Source of the DNA: Pedobacter sp. MC2016-15
GTDB lineage: Bacteria > Bacteroidota > Bacteroidia > Sphingobacteriales > Sphingobacteriaceae
Reading direction: 5' to 3'
NCBI RefSeq assembly: GCF_026239695.1
Contig: NZ_JAPIVS010000001.1
Span: 310,001 to 374,000, forward strand
Length of the DNA stretch: 64,000 nt
The position numbers and the translations under genes were made by a program. Shown here piece after piece: positions 8,775-17,199 of this stretch. The number at the start of each line of letters is the position of its first letter. Positions within the stretch are counted from its first letter, which is position 1. The notes beneath the pieces were generated by a model. That model was not told where the DNA came from. It did no database searches and worked only from the letters and a program-made list of their open reading frames with translations.

Positions 8775-11135
8775 TTAAAATCTGTCTGACAGATTACTGA
8801 ATACTGATAACTTTTTCTGCTCGGTATAATCATAAGAGTGATCATAATCATATCCATAACCATACTTGGATCGCTGTATACCATTAAACACCAGGCTCAT
8901 ATTTTTGAGCTGGCCCTGCATGTGCAGTTCTTTGATAAACCTCACCTCTTCCCTTCCGGTAACTCCCTGCCTTACGACATACAATGTCACATCTGCGAAT
9001 TGTGAAAGCACCAGCGCATCAGGCAGCAAATGCAAAGGCGGACTATCAATGATGATATCATCGTATACTTCCGTCAGTTGACTGATCAGTTCCTGCAAAC
9101 GCGGGCTCTCCAGCAGCTCTGCAGAATTCCTGATCGCACTGCCACTGGTGATTACATCCAGGTTTGTTTCCAGTCCGATGGTCTGTACGATATCTACCAG
9201 ACGCAGCGAGCCTTCCAGGAAATCACTGACACCGGCATGTGTTGGAGAGATATTGATGATCTCAGCGATCTTTGGCTTCCTCATATCCATTTCCACAATC
9301 ACCGTTTTTCTGCCCGTCATCGCCACAGACCCTGCGAGGTTGCTACTCAGGAAACTCTTACCTTCATTCGGAACACTGGAAGTGATCAGAGTTACTCTTC
9401 CCCTCGACTTATTTCCATACAGCATCCCCAGCTTGATGCGCAAAGCCCTCAGGTGGTCGATAATCGGACTTAAACGGTAGCCGTTGATCATTACGCTGTC
9501 TTTCGCCTCAGCGTAAGGTAGCTCTGCCAGAACCGGGATACCGAATACGGCCTTCATCTGTTGTAAATCCGTCAGCGTAGGCTTCAAGGTGCCCCTGCCA
9601 AAAAGAATCCCTGCCGGAATCAGTAGTCCGAGCAGCAATGCAGCTGCAAAGGCCAGTGGTTTTTGCGGGATCTTTGCAGGACCAGAAAAAGGCTGATCAA
9701 TTACCTGACTGCCAGCCAGCGTAGAAGTATAACTTACTGCTACTTCTTCTCTCTTTTGTAAAAGGTAAGTGTACAGATTTTCCTTGATCGCCTGTTGTCT
9801 TTTGATACTGATATACTGACGTTCCTGTGTAGGAATATTTTTGATAGTCGACTGATAACCTGAGCCAAAGGACTGCATCTTTGAAGCCGTAGCCTGCAGA
9901 CTTGCTTTGATATTTCTGATATTATCTTTCAGAGCCATGCTCGTTGCCGCAATCTGCCTGTTGAGGGGTTCAAAATCAGGATTCGTTTCCGGCGTGGTGG
10001 CCAGCATGCGTTCGCGTTGCAGCTGCAAGTCTGATAACTTTTCTGTCAGACTGCTCAGTGAAGGATCCACAATACCCATTGTCGCCGGTACCTTGTTATA
10101 ATTTCTCGGCGCTTTCACAAAACGTTCGATACCCTCTATTGCACTCAGCTGTACACGAATCTCATTTAGCCGCGCGTCATTTGCCTGCATATTTTCCAGG
10201 CCAATCTTCGATTCAGAACTGAGGTCGGTCACCCCGCTGCTCACCCTGAAAGTTTCAATCCCTTTCTCCGCATCTGTCAGTTCCGTCGTCAGCGAGGCCA
10301 GTCTTTCGTTCAGGAAGTCCAGCGTGCGTTTGCTTTCCACATCTTTTGATATCTTTCCTGCCAGCTGGTAATTGATAATCAGCCTGCCCAGAACATCTTC
10401 GCCCCTTTCGGCTATCGGATCTTTCAATGATAAGGAAATGATATTTGCCAGTTTGTTTGGCATCGTTACTTCTACAGCTTCCTGATAGTACAGCGCCAGT
10501 TTATTGGGATCTTTGAATGCGATACGTAGAGATTCATGTCCCGCAGGAGATACACCAACCTTCGGTTTCAGCATCAGAATTCCAAATTCTGTGGTGAGGG
10601 CACTATTGAAAACCCCTTTTTGTACAGAGCCATCCTCTTTAGTCAGCGTAAAAGCGTCCTTATTGAGCAACTGAATATCCAGATGTCCTTCAGGGTTACC
10701 TTTAACTGTTTTCAGCATCTCCACTGTGAAGGGAGCTGATGTATACAGATCTTCATAAAAAAAGTGATCCTTCTGTTGTAACACCACCCACAACTGGAGG
10801 TCGCGCACCACCTGCGTCATCAGCGTTTTCGACTGCAGCACAGCCATTTCATTTTCAATGATCGTTGAAGAATTTGATAAGTCGATCTCCTTCAGTGCAG
10901 AATGCCTGTCGGTATTCTTTTTTTCGTCACTGATGCCCAGGGTAGCTTTTACTTCATGCACCGGTTTGCTCAGCTTCACATAACCCACAAAAAACAGCAC
11001 GGCAATGAGCAAGCCGATCAACACCAGCGGCCAGTGGTACAAAAAATTGGTAAAGAAACCACGAAGATCTGTCGTCTGTGCTTTTTCTGTTACCGGAACA
11101 GCAGGGATTGAGAAAGAAGTTAATCTGGTATCCAT
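8775..11135 (-). CDS. Wzc-like chain-length determinant with BY-kinase domain
   Basis: 786 aa. The N-terminal Wzz-type part has a membrane helix at about 30-50, a long periplasmic coiled-coil region and a second helix near 505-525 (PLAFAAALLLGLLIPAGILF). The cytoplasmic tyrosine kinase follows, with Walker A SSVPNEGKS (about 585-593), Walker A' VIVEMDMRKP and Walker B DDIIIDSPP. The tail has a tyrosine cluster, KYGYGYDYDHSYDY, for autophosphorylation. It controls polymerisation and export of capsule or exopolysaccharide together with the Wza-like protein encoded 5 bp upstream. Fused kinase and membrane parts are the arrangement known from Gram-negative bacteria. Confidence 0.95.
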   Translation of the reverse strand: MDTRLTSFSIPAVPVTEKAQTTDLRGFFTNFLYHWPLVLIGLLIAVLFFVGYVKLSKPVHEVKATLGISDEKKNTDRHSALKEIDLSNSSTIIENEMAVLQSKTLMTQVVRDLQLWVVLQQKDHFFYEDLYTSAPFTVEMLKTVKGNPEGHLDIQLLNKDAFTLTKEDGSVQKGVFNSALTTEFGILMLKPKVGVSPAGHESLRIAFKDPNKLALYYQEAVEVTMPNKLANIISLSLKDPIAERGEDVLGRLIINYQLAGKISKDVESKRTLDFLNERLASLTTELTDAEKGIETFRVSSGVTDLSSESKIGLENMQANDARLNEIRVQLSAIEGIERFVKAPRNYNKVPATMGIVDPSLSSLTEKLSDLQLQRERMLATTPETNPDFEPLNRQIAATSMALKDNIRNIKASLQATASKMQSFGSGYQSTIKNIPTQERQYISIKRQQAIKENLYTYLLQKREEVAVSYTSTLAGSQVIDQPFSGPAKIPQKPLAFAAALLLGLLIPAGILFGRGTLKPTLTDLQQMKAVFGIPVLAELPYAEAKDSVMINGYRLSPIIDHLRALRIKLGMLYGNKSRGRVTLITSSVPNEGKSFLSSNLAGSVAMTGRKTVIVEMDMRKPKIAEIINISPTHAGVSDFLEGSLRLVDIVQTIGLETNLDVITSGSAIRNSAELLESPRLQELISQLTEVYDDIIIDSPPLHLLPDALVLSQFADVTLYVVRQGVTGREEVRFIKELHMQGQLKNMSLVFNGIQRSKYGYGYDYDHSYDYTEQKKLSVFSNLSDRF

Positions 11136-11140
11136 AGCGA

Positions 11141-11920
11141 TTATCTGTAAAGGTTAGACAAAACAATGGCGATGATCGACAGGCCTGCAAGCACTAAACT
11201 CGCGGTCCTGTAGCCACGGTCGACCGTCGCGTATTTGGTGCGATCGGGCGTTACATAGATTTCGTCGTTGTTCTGTAAGTAATAATATTCTGATTCAAAC
11301 AGCTTCTTTGAAGTGAGGTCGATAGGAATATACTTGCGTTTGCCATCTTTCTCCCTGATCAGGATCACGTTTTTACGCATACCCGTAATATTCAGATCCC
11401 CCGCTAAACTCAGCGCCTGCGTAATGGTCGTACGTTCGTTTTGCAGCGTATAGGCGTTTGGTTTCGCCACATCTCCGAAAATAGAAACTTTGAGGTTAGC
11501 GATCCTGATGTTCACCATCGGATCTTTGTAATACGTCAGCAGTTTCCTGGTCAGGATTTTTGATAAGGAATCTGTAGTTAATCCCGAAACCAGCGTACTT
11601 CCCAGCAGTGGCAACTGGATGCGGCCATCTTCTGCAACCAGGTATCCTGTAAGTGGATTTTCACGTGAGGTGTCGAAGCTATTTCCATTGACCCTGTTGA
11701 GGTTATAATTAAATATCGCTGAAGATTCCGGTGTTCTGCTGGTGACGTTTATTGCCAGGATATCCGCTGGTTTGATCGTTAACGGAGTGTAGTTATCAAT
11801 TGTTTCTGTAGTCTCCTTTGTGTGATCAAGATCCTGGAAATAAGGTATAGTTTTATATGAACCGCAGGAAGTCAGCACCAGTGATAAAAGTATAAGAAAA
11901 GGAGTAAAGTTTTTAATCAT
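11141..11920 (-). CDS. Wza-like polysaccharide export lipoprotein
   Basis: 259 aa. The signal peptide ends in a lipobox, LVLTSCGSYK (Cys about 19). A polysaccharide-export domain follows with YTPLTIKPADILAINV and YLVAEDGRIQLPLLGS, then an SLBB-type domain with ISIFGDVAKPNAYTLQNERTTITQALSLAGDL. The last 20 residues form a membrane helix (TASLVLAGLSIIAIVLSNLY), as in the shorter Bacteroidota export proteins, which end in a single helix. It should form the outer-membrane export channel with the adjacent Wzc-like protein. Confidence 0.93.
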   Translation of the reverse strand: MIKNFTPFLILLSLVLTSCGSYKTIPYFQDLDHTKETTETIDNYTPLTIKPADILAINVTSRTPESSAIFNYNLNRVNGNSFDTSRENPLTGYLVAEDGRIQLPLLGSTLVSGLTTDSLSKILTRKLLTYYKDPMVNIRIANLKVSIFGDVAKPNAYTLQNERTTITQALSLAGDLNITGMRKNVILIREKDGKRKYIPIDLTSKKLFESEYYYLQNNDEIYVTPDRTKYATVDRGYRTASLVLAGLSIIAIVLSNLYR

Positions 11921-11960
11921 AAAATGTTTCGTATCGGTTTTTGTATATGCAGTAATAGCT

Positions 11961-13346
11961 TTAAAATGCGTTTTCTTCTCCTTTGAAAATGTTGGTGACC
12001 GTCATTACCATGATCTTAATGTCCAGTCCGATGCTCCAGTTGCCCAGGTACCAGATGTCATGCTCCACCCTGGCTTCCATCAAATGCGTTTCTTTTGTTT
12101 CGCCACGATAGCCGTTCACCTGTGCCCAGCCACTAATTCCTGGTTTGAGGAACTGGCGTGTCATGTAAGTATCAATCAAAGTGCTGTAGTATTCGGTATG
12201 TGAAATCATGTGTGGCCTTGGGCCGATGATACTCATGTCGCCCATCAGCACATTGAAGAACTGCGGAAATTCATCGAGGCTGCTCTTTCTCAGGAAGCGG
12301 CCGATCGGCGTAATCCTGTCATCATTTTTACTGGCCTGTCTGGAGCCACTTTGTGTGTTCATCTTCATACTCCTGAACTTGTAACACCAGAAAGGCTGGT
12401 TATCGCGACCTGAGCGCAACTGTTTAAAAATCACAGGTCCCGGGCTCTGTATTTTGATGATTAGTGCCAGCAGCGGATACAGCCAGCTCAGGATAAAGAC
12501 AATCACCATTGAGCTCACAACGATATCAAAAAAGCGTTTCTGAAAGCGGTTAGCGATATTTTCCAGGGGTTCATTTCTGGTGGTGAGCACCATAAAGTCG
12601 CCACTTTCGTCATATTTAAAGTTGCTTTCCGGCGTCATGAAATCCGGAACAAACTTAACCCGGATACAATGTTTTTCGCCTTCAGTGATGAGTTCCTGCA
12701 TCTCGACAATCCGTCCTGGGTCGATGCAGACATAGAGTTCGTAAATTCCCGCTTTCACTGCTTCCTTGAAACTTTGGGCACCAGAAAAAGAAACAATTGC
12801 GTCACCAGAAGCGCTGAGCGATAATCCATTATTGACGAAACCTCTGAAATTTAAGGCCGACTGTGATTGGAGATACTCGGCGAGACGCCCTCCACCCTGA
12901 GACATCGCCATGATCCCTACCGACTTTTTCATATCGGGATTATTGGTAAGCAGATTTTGGAGGGTTGTTCCGGTATAGCGACTTAAGATGAAACCAAATA
13001 TTGTGAGCAGGTAAAACCCTGCAATGAAATGCGCCGGAAACATCAGCAGCTCCATGATGAAGAGGTATGACATGAATAAACTGAAGTGGAGAATCAGGCA
13101 GGCTGCAGTCGTTTGATAGATATATTTTACACTACTGATTTTGTTGGAAGAATACATTCCGATGGTGGCCGAGCATACCAGCCAGATCATGTTATTAATG
13201 ATCAGTGTATCCCTGAAAATCTTTTCGTCGATGGCAACAAAGTACTTATCTGCAAGGTAGTACGCGAGGAAGAAACACATATTGACCAGGATAAAATCGG
13301 TCACCCCCAGCATGAAGCGTAATAAAAAGAAGTATCTGTTCACCAT
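11961..13346 (-). CDS. Undecaprenyl-phosphate sugar-1-phosphate transferase (WcaJ-like)
   Basis: 461 aa. The N-terminal half has four to five membrane segments and a Rossmann-like cytoplasmic part. The C-terminal half is the bacterial sugar transferase domain, starting KRFFDIVVSSMVIVF, with PVIFKQLRSGRDNQPFWCYKFRSM, the catalytic SSLDEFPQ and GPRPH. This polyisoprenyl-phosphate hexose-1-phosphate transferase loads the first sugar phosphate onto undecaprenyl phosphate and so begins the repeat unit. It is the first gene of the minus-strand run; the promoter should lie in the 650 bp upstream region. Confidence 0.94.
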   Translation of the reverse strand: MVNRYFFLLRFMLGVTDFILVNMCFFLAYYLADKYFVAIDEKIFRDTLIINNMIWLVCSATIGMYSSNKISSVKYIYQTTAACLILHFSLFMSYLFIMELLMFPAHFIAGFYLLTIFGFILSRYTGTTLQNLLTNNPDMKKSVGIMAMSQGGGRLAEYLQSQSALNFRGFVNNGLSLSASGDAIVSFSGAQSFKEAVKAGIYELYVCIDPGRIVEMQELITEGEKHCIRVKFVPDFMTPESNFKYDESGDFMVLTTRNEPLENIANRFQKRFFDIVVSSMVIVFILSWLYPLLALIIKIQSPGPVIFKQLRSGRDNQPFWCYKFRSMKMNTQSGSRQASKNDDRITPIGRFLRKSSLDEFPQFFNVLMGDMSIIGPRPHMISHTEYYSTLIDTYMTRQFLKPGISGWAQVNGYRGETKETHLMEARVEHDIWYLGNWSIGLDIKIMVMTVTNIFKGEENAF

Positions 13347-13996
13347 ATGTGCGGAATATAAAATGATAGTAATGCGCTTGTATACAACTGATCAGAGTGA
13401 GAGCTAAGATGTTACCACTTGAGAGTTGATTGCAGGAAGGCAATTATCATACAAATCCAGATGGAGGATACCATTTTATCTAGGGGGAATCAGGGAATAT
13501 CCGGGCTGTATTGTAGTATTTTATCATTATAACAGAATTGATACAAACAATTAAAAACAGCACTTAGGGAACATTAAAGCATCATAATAAGCACAGAAAT
13601 TTATAATTTGATGAAGATTATTGTCTTCAATATTAAATTATTGTTAAGACCTCCAGATCTATTTTGTGTATTTCAAAATTGTGGAACTATAAATCACAAA
13701 ACGGGAATTTAAAACCACAATATGTGGCAATAAATCTATTTGTGTAATTATGGGGAATTTCGAGAGAGCACCAAAACCTACTTGTTTATTTGGGGATAAT
13801 TTTGATTTGATTTACAGCGAATTACACTTATAGGTGGTATGATATATAAATATTCCTAAAAATGATAAAATGTGTAACCGGGATTTATACTCCCCACATT
13901 TCCCCAACATGAGCAAAGTGTTACAACGAATAATTATTAGGAAATAGAGCTGAGAAGTGATGCTTTGTAACGATGCCTTTACGTTAAAACATTTAT
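13347..13996 (-). other. Intergenic region upstream of the polysaccharide operon, no gene seen
   Basis: About 650 bp of AT-rich sequence separating the WcaJ-like gene from a small membrane-protein gene. I see no supported ORF, tRNA or clear terminator. Given its position it should contain the operon promoter and a long 5' leader, but I could not place a convincing -7/-33 pair. Confidence 0.5.
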
Positions 13997-14152
13997 TTAG
14001 AAAAGATAGTATATGAGCAGCAGGATGCCGATCACACAAAGATTACTCAGCACAAAGAGGCCAATTATCTGATAAACAGACAACTTAGACTTTTGTTCTT
14101 TCGAATCTCCCTCAGTTTGAGGTCCCAGAAATCCTTTCTTTTTCTGAATCAT
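13997..14152 (-). CDS. Small single-pass membrane protein, 51 aa
   Basis: ATG at 14152-14150, stop TAA at 13999-13997. The product starts with a charged cytoplasmic-type segment (MIQKKKGFLGPQTEGDSKEQ) and ends in one membrane helix (IIGLFVLSNLCVIGILLLIYYLF) that reaches the C-terminus. No family is recognised. It lies between the two arms of the polysaccharide locus, divergent from the Alg14-like gene, so an accessory role there is possible but unproven. Evidence is the coherent amphipathic-to-hydrophobic design and the clean start and stop. Confidence 0.6.
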   Translation of the reverse strand: MIQKKKGFLGPQTEGDSKEQKSKLSVYQIIGLFVLSNLCVIGILLLIYYLF

Positions 14153-14286
14153 ATAGCTAGTATACATATTTTTTTAAACTTGGCATAATGAAAAAATAAA
14201 AGTTTCAGTTAATTAACAGGTATTGAGCTGTAATTGTTTGATTTACTGGTATAGCTATTGAACCTACCCTATCAAATTAGCTCAAA

Positions 14287-15156
14287 ATGAACAAAATTTA
14301 TTTAACGCTTTCCAGGCTTGTCTTCGCGATAAGTGATCTCTTTCTCGTCAACCTTAGTTTGTTTCTCTGCTTTTATTTTTTTGCGGTACACGCAAATCCA
14401 CTGGAGCCATCTTCCATTTGCGACTTCTCGGTTTCCTCGGGCATCTGGATCTTTTCCAACTGGCTATTTAATTCGTACGACCCACATACAATTGTGAAGT
14501 TCAAAAATGTACGCCGCGCTACATTACGTAGTGTCAGCTTATATCTTTTGTTATTTATCCCTTATCTTTTGATATTCCGTGCTACGCCTAACAGCGCAGC
14601 TTTCCTGTTATCATTTACGGCGATCATTACGCTTAGTTTCACACTGACACGTTATACTTATACCACTTTCGAATATCTTCTGATCAAACTCATTGATAAA
14701 GATGAAGCGGTGAATGTTTTCGCCATCGCCTCTATCGGCGGACACTGGGTACAATTACTGCGACTGATGCCTTTGTTTAATATGAATGATGTATCCTTTG
14801 TTTCAACGAAGCCAGGCTTGAAGGATACTGTAGACGGACATAAGTATTACCTCGTGCCTGACGCCAACAGGAACAACAAAACGGACCTGGTGAGATGCTG
14901 TCTCTCCATTGGGGCGAAGATCGTCTTTGCACGACCAAAGGTGATCGTAACCACGGGTGCTGCTCCGGGTTTGTTCGGCATCTTCATCGGGAAGGTTCTC
15001 GGCGTAAAAACGATCTGGATCGACAGCATCGCGAATGTCGAAAAGTTATCCCTGAGTGGGAAAATCGCAAGCAGAATGGCCGACCGCGTGTATACGCAAT
15101 GGGAACACCTGGCTACTCCAAAGATTATTTATGCAGGCAATATCCTGGAAGGATGA
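14287..15156 (+). CDS. Alg14/PssD-like glycosyltransferase subunit with WcaJ-type membrane domain
   Basis: 289 aa. Residues 1-about 135 form four to five membrane segments and align by eye with the start of the WcaJ-like protein at 11961-13346 (LSRLVFAISDLFLVNLSLFL versus LLRFMLGVTDFILVNMCFFL; both end near SRYT/TRYT). Residues about 140-289 match the Alg14/PssD family: VFAIASIGGHWVQLLRL, FARPKVIVTTGAAPG, and a KTIWIDSIANVEKLSLSGK stretch. Alg14-type subunits anchor and activate the catalytic Alg13-type subunit, here encoded next with an ATGA overlap. Together they should transfer a sugar from a UDP donor to a lipid-linked intermediate. Ordinary Alg14/PssD proteins have only one N-terminal helix, so this domain join is unusual. 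Confidence 0.85.
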   Translation: MNKIYLTLSRLVFAISDLFLVNLSLFLCFYFFAVHANPLEPSSICDFSVSSGIWIFSNWLFNSYDPHTIVKFKNVRRATLRSVSLYLLLFIPYLLIFRATPNSAAFLLSFTAIITLSFTLTRYTYTTFEYLLIKLIDKDEAVNVFAIASIGGHWVQLLRLMPLFNMNDVSFVSTKPGLKDTVDGHKYYLVPDANRNNKTDLVRCCLSIGAKIVFARPKVIVTTGAAPGLFGIFIGKVLGVKTIWIDSIANVEKLSLSGKIASRMADRVYTQWEHLATPKIIYAGNILEG

Positions 15157-15635
15157 TCTTTATCACGACGGGCACGCAGGAGCCATTTGACAGATTAGTA
15201 AAGGTTGCTGATGAAATTGCAGCGCTTTTACCAGGGGTAATTTTTAAAGTGCAGGCTTTCACTGCGCAGTATCAGGCTACACATATTGATGTGGTCAACT
15301 TCATGACTCCATTGGAATTTGAAGAAAATATGAAGAATGCGAGTTTGATTATCAGCCATGCTGGTATGGGAACTATCATTTCTGCACTGGTTAATATGAA
15401 ACCTATCATTGTGATGCCAAGGATGATGAAATACAAGGAACATCGTAATGAGCATCAGTTTGCCACAGCAAAAAAACTGGATGCGTTACAGTATGTGGAT
15501 GTGGCTTATGATGAGAATGAACTGCGCTCGAAAGTCCTGGAGATGTGGCCCGACAAACTTCGCTGCCTGCATCAGGTGGGGAAATTCGCCTCTCAGCAAC
15601 TGATCGACTCCCTGCAGACTTACATTAAGGAATAA
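15153..15635 (+). CDS. Alg13/PssE-like catalytic glycosyltransferase subunit
   Basis: 160 aa from the ATG at 15153, which overlaps the stop of the preceding gene (ATGA). The start MIFITTGTQEPFDRLVK is the hallmark of PssE/Alg13. The core ASLIISHAGMGTIISALVNMKPIIVMPR and EHRNEHQFATAKKL is the GT28-type UDP-sugar-binding segment. It acts with the preceding Alg14-like subunit. The tight overlap implies coupled translation and a stoichiometric complex. The frame remains open upstream of 15153, but that part is only the Alg14 gene read in another frame. Confidence 0.93.
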   Translation: MIFITTGTQEPFDRLVKVADEIAALLPGVIFKVQAFTAQYQATHIDVVNFMTPLEFEENMKNASLIISHAGMGTIISALVNMKPIIVMPRMMKYKEHRNEHQFATAKKLDALQYVDVAYDENELRSKVLEMWPDKLRCLHQVGKFASQQLIDSLQTYIKE

Positions 15636-15639
15636 AATG

Positions 15640-15662
15640 AGCCGACCATCACTGGCCGGCTT
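15640..15662 (+). terminator. Hairpin terminator between convergent genes
   Basis: AGCCG...CGGCT arms with inner CCA/TGG pairing, followed by TTTT. It lies right after the Alg13-like gene and before the 3' end of the convergent SGNH gene, so it may serve both. Confidence 0.7.
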
Positions 15663-15668
15663 TTAAAT

Positions 15669-16913
15669 TTACAATATTGAAGGTACTTTTCTTGTACCAA
15701 TCTTATGAATTACCAGGCTGGCATTGATCGCGGTAGCTACCGTGGTCTCTTTTAACAGGATCGTGAGCTCCATCGCTACGCGTGTTGGTGTTCCGGTATT
15801 TCCAATCGCCACAGATGGTGTTCTCAAAGTATATATCTTTCCTGTGGTCATCGTGTTTGATAACTGATCGAGCGCCAGCAATGAATCTGCCCTTGCCAGT
15901 TGTGAAAAGGTGGAAGTATAAACGAAGTACGTCACGTTGACGCCGACAATATTTGGGTCGTTCGTTACAAATTCATATTCTGCAAATGCTTCCATGATAT
16001 CTCCGATAGCCGGAGGGTTTACCGTAGAGTTGTTTTTCATGGATACAAGTTGGTTGGCACCCGTATAAGTACCGGTGATATTGATTTGCTGAGTTCTGAT
16101 ACCCGCATTTGATAACACCACTCCATCTACGTTCGCCCCGGAAGCGCCCCTGTCCAGTTCATAGCTGGTGGCAACTACCCCGGTTGCCCCGTTGGTCTTC
16201 ACTCCTGCCGTGCCGGCAAAGTAAAGGTTCAGGTTATAAGCCGTATCAACCGCCAGTACATCGGCTACCCGTCCGGCTTTGCTCATGCTGTTCAGAATGT
16301 CTGCCACAGCCGTGCCCAGTATCGCGGCACCAATGGAGTTGAGGTGCAGGCCGTCATAGTAGTACGCTGCGTCATTCATAAAGATTTCTGCATCAATGAC
16401 GGTGATGTCATCAGACGACTGGGTGCGGATCCAGGTGTTTACTTCCTGTCTTTTGATCTCGTTTGCCGGTGTCGGGATGTTTGCACCAAACCTTGGGAGG
16501 ATCGTGATGGCGATTACTTTTGCACGGACAGCGATGAAGCCGCTGTGCAATCTCCGCAGGTTGTTGATGATGGTTTCAGAAGTAGCGGAAGTTCCCAGAT
16601 CGTTTGTACCACCCAGCACAATAGCTATTGCGGGGTTTAGGGCCAGGGCTGCGCCGAGCCTGTTGATCATGTCGGTTGTGGTATTCCCTGACACGCCTTT
16701 ATTGCCGCCAATGGGCATGTAAAACCTGTTGTCGGAAGCGATCGCGGCGTAGGTGGTATACCCTCTGCTCTGATAGGAACTTCGTGTCGGGGAAATCACA
16801 GCGATGCCGGAAGCGGTTAAACTGTCGCCCATAGCTACGATTCTGGAATTTACCGGAAATAAGGATGCGGCTGCATCAGCGGTTGTCGGAGAAAGATTCT
16901 GTTGTTGGCTCAT
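15669..16913 (-). CDS. SGNH/GDSL-type hydrolase
   Basis: 414 aa from the ATG at 16913 (MSQQQNLSPTT). A frame extension upstream is basic and unlikely to be translated. The hydrolase domain (residues about 20-210) has block I VAMGDSLTASG with the nucleophile Ser, block III LGGTNDLGTS, and block V YDGLHLNSIGA with the catalytic Asp/His. The C-terminal 200 residues (about 215-414) look like a beta-sandwich with many short strands, possibly for substrate or carbohydrate binding. No signal peptide is visible, which is unusual for a polysaccharide-acting esterase. The C-terminus ends IHKIGTRKVPSIL. Substrate unknown. Confidence 0.8.
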   Translation of the reverse strand: MSQQQNLSPTTADAAASLFPVNSRIVAMGDSLTASGIAVISPTRSSYQSRGYTTYAAIASDNRFYMPIGGNKGVSGNTTTDMINRLGAALALNPAIAIVLGGTNDLGTSATSETIINNLRRLHSGFIAVRAKVIAITILPRFGANIPTPANEIKRQEVNTWIRTQSSDDITVIDAEIFMNDAAYYYDGLHLNSIGAAILGTAVADILNSMSKAGRVADVLAVDTAYNLNLYFAGTAGVKTNGATGVVATSYELDRGASGANVDGVVLSNAGIRTQQINITGTYTGANQLVSMKNNSTVNPPAIGDIMEAFAEYEFVTNDPNIVGVNVTYFVYTSTFSQLARADSLLALDQLSNTMTTGKIYTLRTPSVAIGNTGTPTRVAMELTILLKETTVATAINASLVIHKIGTRKVPSIL

Positions 16914-16985
16914 ATAGCAGTAAAAATAACATTTATACTGACAGTAGCGTGTTGGTTTTAAGGTTTTTAGTAGGGTTTTCTGAGT

Positions 16986-17199
16986 TTTTTTGTTCAGCAA
17001 AGTATTGTAACGAGTTCCAGAGTTTTGTTAAGTTTATACTTCAGTAGTGATTTGCAAAGCGGATGCTGCTCTAGTGCAAATTATTGCAGCCACTTCCAGC
17101 GTTTTGCCCAGTTTCTACTTCAGTAGTGATTTGCAAAGCGGATGCTTTTCGCGCGCAAATTATTGCAACCACCTCCAGCGTTTTGCCCAGTCCAGCAAT
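16986..17199 (-). repeat. Imperfect tandem repeat, period 79 bp, duplicating the end of the DUF1593 gene
   Basis: The sequence beginning TCAGTAGTGATTTGCAAAGC at 17041 recurs at 17120. A third, more decayed partial unit precedes them from about 16986. Each unit includes the last codons of the DUF1593 gene (WAKRW-x-WLQ and stop, on the minus strand) plus a flanking inverted repeat ATTTGC...GCAAAT that could act as a terminator. The copies therefore look like duplicated gene-end/terminator units. Confidence 0.8.

Noticed and set aside
13812-14039. 75-codon minus-strand ORF
   Set aside because: Overlaps the better-supported 51-aa membrane protein in another frame and has no coherent protein features.
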